8,717 bases of DNA from Bacillota bacterium (GTDB taxonomy: Bacteria > Bacillota > Clostridia > Oscillospirales > JAKOTC01). The DNA is taken from NCBI GenBank assembly GCA_029776465.1, contig JAKOTC010000181.1, positions 1 through 8,717 of the forward strand, written 5' to 3'. How positions within the stretch are numbered: position 1 is the stretch's first letter; each line of letters opens with the position of its first letter. Below are positions 6,292 through 8,717 of this stretch, one piece after another. The notes under the pieces were generated by a model. That model saw only the letters and a list, made by a program, of their open reading frames with translations. It was not told where the DNA came from and did no database searches. Both the position numbers and the translations under genes were made by a program.

Positions 6292-6861
6292 ATGAATCAG
6301 GCCGAACTTTGTTCACTGTTAGAAGCATCACCCATCATCGCGGCTGTGAAGGAGGAAGCCGACCTTCCGCTCTGCCTGTCCACCGACTGCGCCGTGGTGT
6401 TTATCCTCTGCGGAACGGTGACCACCATCGGCGAGATCGTGGCCCGGGTCAAGGAGAAGGGCCGTGTGGCCTTTGTCCATCTGGACCTGGTTCGGGGGCT
6501 TTCCGCCGACGAAGCCTCGGTGGAGTTTCTGGCCGGTCAAACCGAGGTGGACGGAATTATTTCCACCAAGCACTCCCTGTTAAAACGGGCTAAACAGCTG
6601 GGACTGATGACCATTCAGCGTTTTTTTCTGCTGGACTCGATGGCGCTGGAGAATGTGAAAAAGCAATCTGCTTCCCCCGATCTGGACTTTATCGAAATTT
6701 TACCCGCTCTGATGCCCAAGGTCATCGCAAAGCTGGCCGGACAGGTGCGGATGCCCCTGATTGCCGGGGGGCTGATCGAGGAGAAAGAGGACATCACCGC
6801 TGCGCTGGCAGCAGGAGCAGTGGCTGTTTCCTCCACCAAGGCCGGCGTCTGGGGGATGTAA
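6292..6861 (+). CDS. glpP: GlpP, glycerol-3-phosphate-responsive antiterminator
   Basis: RNA-binding antiterminator of 189 residues, the normal family length (TIM-barrel-like fold). In B. subtilis, GlpP with glycerol-3-phosphate stops transcription terminating in the leaders of glycerol genes. Family segments are visible in order: SPIIAAVK near the N-terminus, FVHLDLVRGL (61-70), GIISTK (88-93), QRFFLLDS (109-116), EILP (135-138), IAGGLI (157-162) and AVSSTK (178-183), ending in W. The ATG at 6292 is preferred over the ATG at 6280: the sequence between them supplies GGAG (6282-6285) at 6 nt spacing, while the first ATG has no ribosome binding site. A 93-nt gap follows the phosphatase gene, with no clear promoter or terminator in it. 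A terminator-bearing leader directly after glpP is its likely target. Confidence 0.95.
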   Translation: MNQAELCSLLEASPIIAAVKEEADLPLCLSTDCAVVFILCGTVTTIGEIVARVKEKGRVAFVHLDLVRGLSADEASVEFLAGQTEVDGIISTKHSLLKRAKQLGLMTIQRFFLLDSMALENVKKQSASPDLDFIEILPALMPKVIAKLAGQVRMPLIAGGLIEEKEDITAALAAGAVAVSSTKAGVWGM

Positions 6862-6868
6862 TTTCGGC

Positions 6869-6896
6869 TTAAAACCGTATAGAATTATGATATAAA
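6869..6896 (+). promoter_or_regulatory. Possible weak promoter for the dehydrogenase operon
   Basis: TTAAAA (6869-6874) and TATAAA (6891-6896) are spaced by 16 bp just after the glpP stop, with a predicted start near 6903. The overlapping TATGAT (6886-6891) is an alternative -10 without a good -35. A start here would place the 14-nt element about 20 nt into the RNA, close to its position (about 17 nt) in the phosphatase leader. The -35 is poor, so confidence is low. Confidence 0.35.
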
Positions 6897-6909
6897 TCAA
6901 TCGCGTGAA

Positions 6910-6936
6910 CGTTTTGAGAGTGTTGAGAGCAAAACG
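6910..6936 (+). promoter_or_regulatory. Candidate GlpP antiterminator hairpin
   Basis: CGTTTTG (6910-6916) is fully complementary to CAAAACG (6930-6936), giving a 7-bp hairpin with a 13-nt loop. The 3' arm of this hairpin is part of the 5' arm of the terminator stem, so the two structures exclude each other. TTGAGAG occurs twice (6914-6920 and 6923-6929), two nt apart, the second copy within the loop. The arrangement resembles a protein-stabilised antiterminator; binding by GlpP is inferred. Confidence 0.5.
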
Positions 6937-6973
6937 GACACGGCCGAGGGGCTGTGTTTGTTTTGCTCTTTTT
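6926..6973 (+). terminator. Leader terminator (attenuator) upstream of the GlpA-like gene
   Basis: A 20-bp stem pairs 6926-6945 with 6950-6969. The outer part is AGAGCAAAAC with GTTTTGCTCT; the inner part is GC-rich and includes three G-U pairs; the loop is GAGG. A run of five T (6969-6973) follows. It lies between glpP and the dehydrogenase, 30 nt before the start codon. It may end the glpP transcript and also attenuate the dehydrogenase operon. A terminator in this position is the classic GlpP target arrangement known for glpD in B. subtilis. Confidence 0.85.
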
Positions 6974-7002
6974 ATATGCATTCAATGCACAAGGAGGAAC
7001 CT

Positions 7003-8433
7003 ATGTTTGATGTTGTCATTATCGGCTGCGGAATCATCGGCGCGGCGACGGCCTTCGAGTTGTCCAAGTATGACCTGAAAGTAGCCGTTTTGGAAAAGGA
7101 AAATGATGTGGCCATGGGCACCACCCGTGCCAACAGCGCCATCCTTCACGCAGGATACGATCCCGAGCCGGGAACCCTGATGGCACGTCTTAATGTAAAA
7201 GGCGTCAAAATGGCAAAAGAGCTCTGCGCCCAGCTGGATGTGCCCTATCAGCAGATCGGCTCGCTGGTGCTGGCCTTTGACGAGGCCGATCGGCAAACCC
7301 TTCAACAGCTGTACGAGCGCGGCACTGCCAACGGGGTGGAAGGAATGCGGATCCTGTCCGGCGAGGAAGCCAGGGAAATGGAGCCGAATCTCAGCCCCGA
7401 AGTAAAAGGAGCGTTGTATGCCCCCTCCGCCGCCATCGTCAACCCCTGGGAATACTGCCTCGCTTTTGCCGAGGTAGCGGTTCAGAACGGGGTACAGCTG
7501 ATGCTGGACCATGAGGTGACCGGCATCCGGCGTGAAGGTGATCATTATAGGATCCTCTGCGGCGAGGAGGAAATTGAAACGAAAGCCATTGTCAATGCCG
7601 CCGGAGTGCACAGCGGCCGGGTGCATGATATGGTCTGCCCGCACAGCTTCACCATTCGCCCCAACATCGGTCAGTATTACCTCATGGACAAAACCGAGGG
7701 CAAGCTGGTCAGCCATGTCATCTTCCAATGCCCCAGCGCCGTCGGCAAAGGGGTTCTGGTCTCCCCCACCGTTCACGGCAACCTGCTGGTGGGGCCCAAC
7801 TCCTTAAATGTGGAGGATGCCGACCGGGAGGGGACCACCGCCGACGGTCTGGCCTTTGTCCGCAAAACCGCCACCCGCAGTGTGCCGGGCATCAACTATC
7901 GCTACTCCATCCGCAACTTCGCCGGCCTGCGCGCCAACGCCGCCGAACAGGATGATTTTATTATTGAAGAAGCCATGCCCGGTTTTATCGACCTGGCAGG
8001 CATCAAATCCCCCGGCCTCTCCGCCGCACCCGCCATTGCCCTGGAAGCGGTGGAACTGCTGAAAAAAACCGTTACGCTGAATAAAAAAACAGAATATGTC
8101 CAAACCCGCCGCCATGTCCGATTCAATGAAGCAAAACCGGAAGAAAAAGCAGAGCTGATTCGAAGGAACCCCCTCTATGGGCGGGTCATCTGCCGGTGTG
8201 AAACCATCACCGAGGGAGAAATTATCGATGCGGTGCACAGCCCCATCCCGCCCCGGTCGGTGGACGGGGTCAAACGCCGGGCCGGCACTGGTATGGGACG
8301 CTGCCAGGGAGGCTTCTGCGGCCCGAGAGTGCTGGAGATTCTGGCACGGGAACTGGGGGTTTCCCCCGCCGATATTCCCAAAGACCGCCGGGGAAGCATG
8401 ATTTTAGTTGGCAAAACCAAGGAGGGGGACTAA
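7003..8433 (+). CDS. FAD-dependent dehydrogenase with BFD-like [2Fe-2S] domain, anaerobic glycerol-3-phosphate dehydrogenase (GlpA-like)
   Basis: A 476-residue FAD oxidoreductase of the DAO/GlpA-LhgO type. The FAD dinucleotide-binding fold is at the N-terminus: DVVIIGCGIIGAATA (G8-x-G10-x-x-G13), with Glu31 at the end of the second strand (VAVLEKE). TTRANSAILHAGY (40-52) is typical of this family. The C-terminal 80 residues form a BFD-like iron-sulphur domain with Cys397-x-Cys399, then Cys434-x4-Cys439, as in E. coli GlpA. The expected reaction is sn-glycerol-3-phosphate to dihydroxyacetone phosphate, with electrons passed through the cluster to a partner protein rather than to oxygen. The ATG at 7003 follows AAGGAGG by 5 nt. 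The next gene starts 3 nt after its stop. Substrate assignment rests on the glpP context; by fold alone a 2-hydroxyglutarate-type substrate cannot be excluded. Confidence 0.88.
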   Translation: MFDVVIIGCGIIGAATAFELSKYDLKVAVLEKENDVAMGTTRANSAILHAGYDPEPGTLMARLNVKGVKMAKELCAQLDVPYQQIGSLVLAFDEADRQTLQQLYERGTANGVEGMRILSGEEAREMEPNLSPEVKGALYAPSAAIVNPWEYCLAFAEVAVQNGVQLMLDHEVTGIRREGDHYRILCGEEEIETKAIVNAAGVHSGRVHDMVCPHSFTIRPNIGQYYLMDKTEGKLVSHVIFQCPSAVGKGVLVSPTVHGNLLVGPNSLNVEDADREGTTADGLAFVRKTATRSVPGINYRYSIRNFAGLRANAAEQDDFIIEEAMPGFIDLAGIKSPGLSAAPAIALEAVELLKKTVTLNKKTEYVQTRRHVRFNEAKPEEKAELIRRNPLYGRVICRCETITEGEIIDAVHSPIPPRSVDGVKRRAGTGMGRCQGGFCGPRVLEILARELGVSPADIPKDRRGSMILVGKTKEGD

Positions 8434-8436
8434 AGG

Positions 8437-8717
8437 ATGTCTGAAAATACTCATCAATACGATTTAATTATCGTCGGAGGCGGTCCGGCCGGTCTGGCCG
8501 CCGCGCTCAGCGCCCATCAAAAAGGGCTGCGAAAAATACTGATTGTGGAACGCGACAAAGAGCTGGGCGGGATCCTCAACCAGTGCATCCACAACGGATT
8601 CGGGCTCCATTATTTCAAAGAGGAGCTCACCGGGCCGGAATACGCCGCCCGCTTCATCGACCGGCTGGAGGGCACAAGCATCGAAGTAAAGCTGGACACC
8701 ATGGTGCTGCAGATCAC
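8437..8717 (+). CDS. FAD/NAD(P)-dependent oxidoreductase, partner subunit, cut by window end
   Basis: The first 93 codons of a pyridine-nucleotide-disulphide-type flavoprotein. YDLIIVGGGPAGLAAALSA (residues 8-26) is a GxGxxG FAD-binding fold, with Glu at the end of the second strand (ILIVERD), followed by ELGGILNQCIHNGFGLHYF, characteristic of the oxidoreductases found beside GlpA-like dehydrogenases in clostridia and Thermotoga. Translation starts at the ATG at 8437, 3 nt after the preceding stop, with GGAGGGGG in the end of the previous gene as ribosome binding site. It probably takes electrons from the BFD domain of the upstream product to NAD(P) or another carrier. In such operons a DUF1667 protein often comes next, outside this window. 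Confidence 0.88.
   Translation, partial: MSENTHQYDLIIVGGGPAGLAAALSAHQKGLRKILIVERDKELGGILNQCIHNGFGLHYFKEELTGPEYAARFIDRLEGTSIEVKLDTMVLQI

Noticed and set aside
6977..6989. Palindrome TGCATTCAATGCA just before the dehydrogenase ribosome binding site
   Set aside because: The arms are 6 bp around a single base, so only a weak 4-bp hairpin could form in RNA. There is no supporting context for an operator.
6982..7776. Minus-strand reading frame of 264 residues opposite the FAD dehydrogenase
   Set aside because: It is a shadow of a gene with clear FAD-binding and iron-sulphur motifs, and would start inside that gene without a ribosome binding site.

Overview
The window looks like chromosomal DNA of an anaerobic low- to mid-GC Gram-positive bacterium, most likely a clostridium (class Clostridia, perhaps an Oscillospirales-type gut lineage). 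The reasons are strong AGGAGG-type ribosome binding sites, textbook TTGACA/TATAAT promoters, a heterodimeric ABC exporter, and a GlpP antiterminator next to an oxygen-independent type of glycerol-3-phosphate dehydrogenase cluster. The genus cannot be fixed from the sequence alone.

Left half, minus strand (4950 down to 1): a complete drug-exporter-type operon, read as promoter, MarR-family repressor, ABC half-transporter with a degenerate ATP site, ABC half-transporter with a catalytic ATP site, then an intrinsic terminator at 680-724. The MarR promoter has consensus -35 and -10 boxes with 17 bp spacing, and its -10/start region is covered by a perfect 20-bp palindrome, the likely autorepression operator. 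Downstream of the terminator, on the same strand, is the N-terminal part of a PAS-AraC transcription factor. It is cut off by the window start and has a 10-bp-armed inverted repeat around its probable promoter.

Centre (4900-5403): a 0.5-kb divergent intergenic region. It holds the marR promoter/operator, a 59-residue lipoprotein-like ORF on the minus strand, and the extended -10 promoter and terminator-like leader of the rightward genes.

Right half, plus strand (5287-8717): a HAD-IIA sugar-phosphatase-like gene, glpP, a GlpA-type FAD dehydrogenase with a C-terminal [2Fe-2S] BFD-like domain, and the start of a second FAD/NAD(P)-type oxidoreductase. This is the glycerol-3-phosphate oxidation module of clostridia and Thermotoga-like bacteria.

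The most interesting signal is in the RNA leaders. The dehydrogenase leader holds a 20-bp terminator hairpin plus a mutually exclusive 7-bp antiterminator. Its 14-nt element TTGAGAGCAAAACG recurs with one mismatch (TTGAGAGCAGAACG) in front of the phosphatase gene, again running into the 5' arm of a terminator-like stem. The inference is that both are GlpP targets. That would place the HAD phosphatase in the glycerol-3-phosphate regulon and make glpP positively autoregulated through its own upstream leader. I saw no CRISPR array, rRNA, tRNA, insertion sequence or phage gene.
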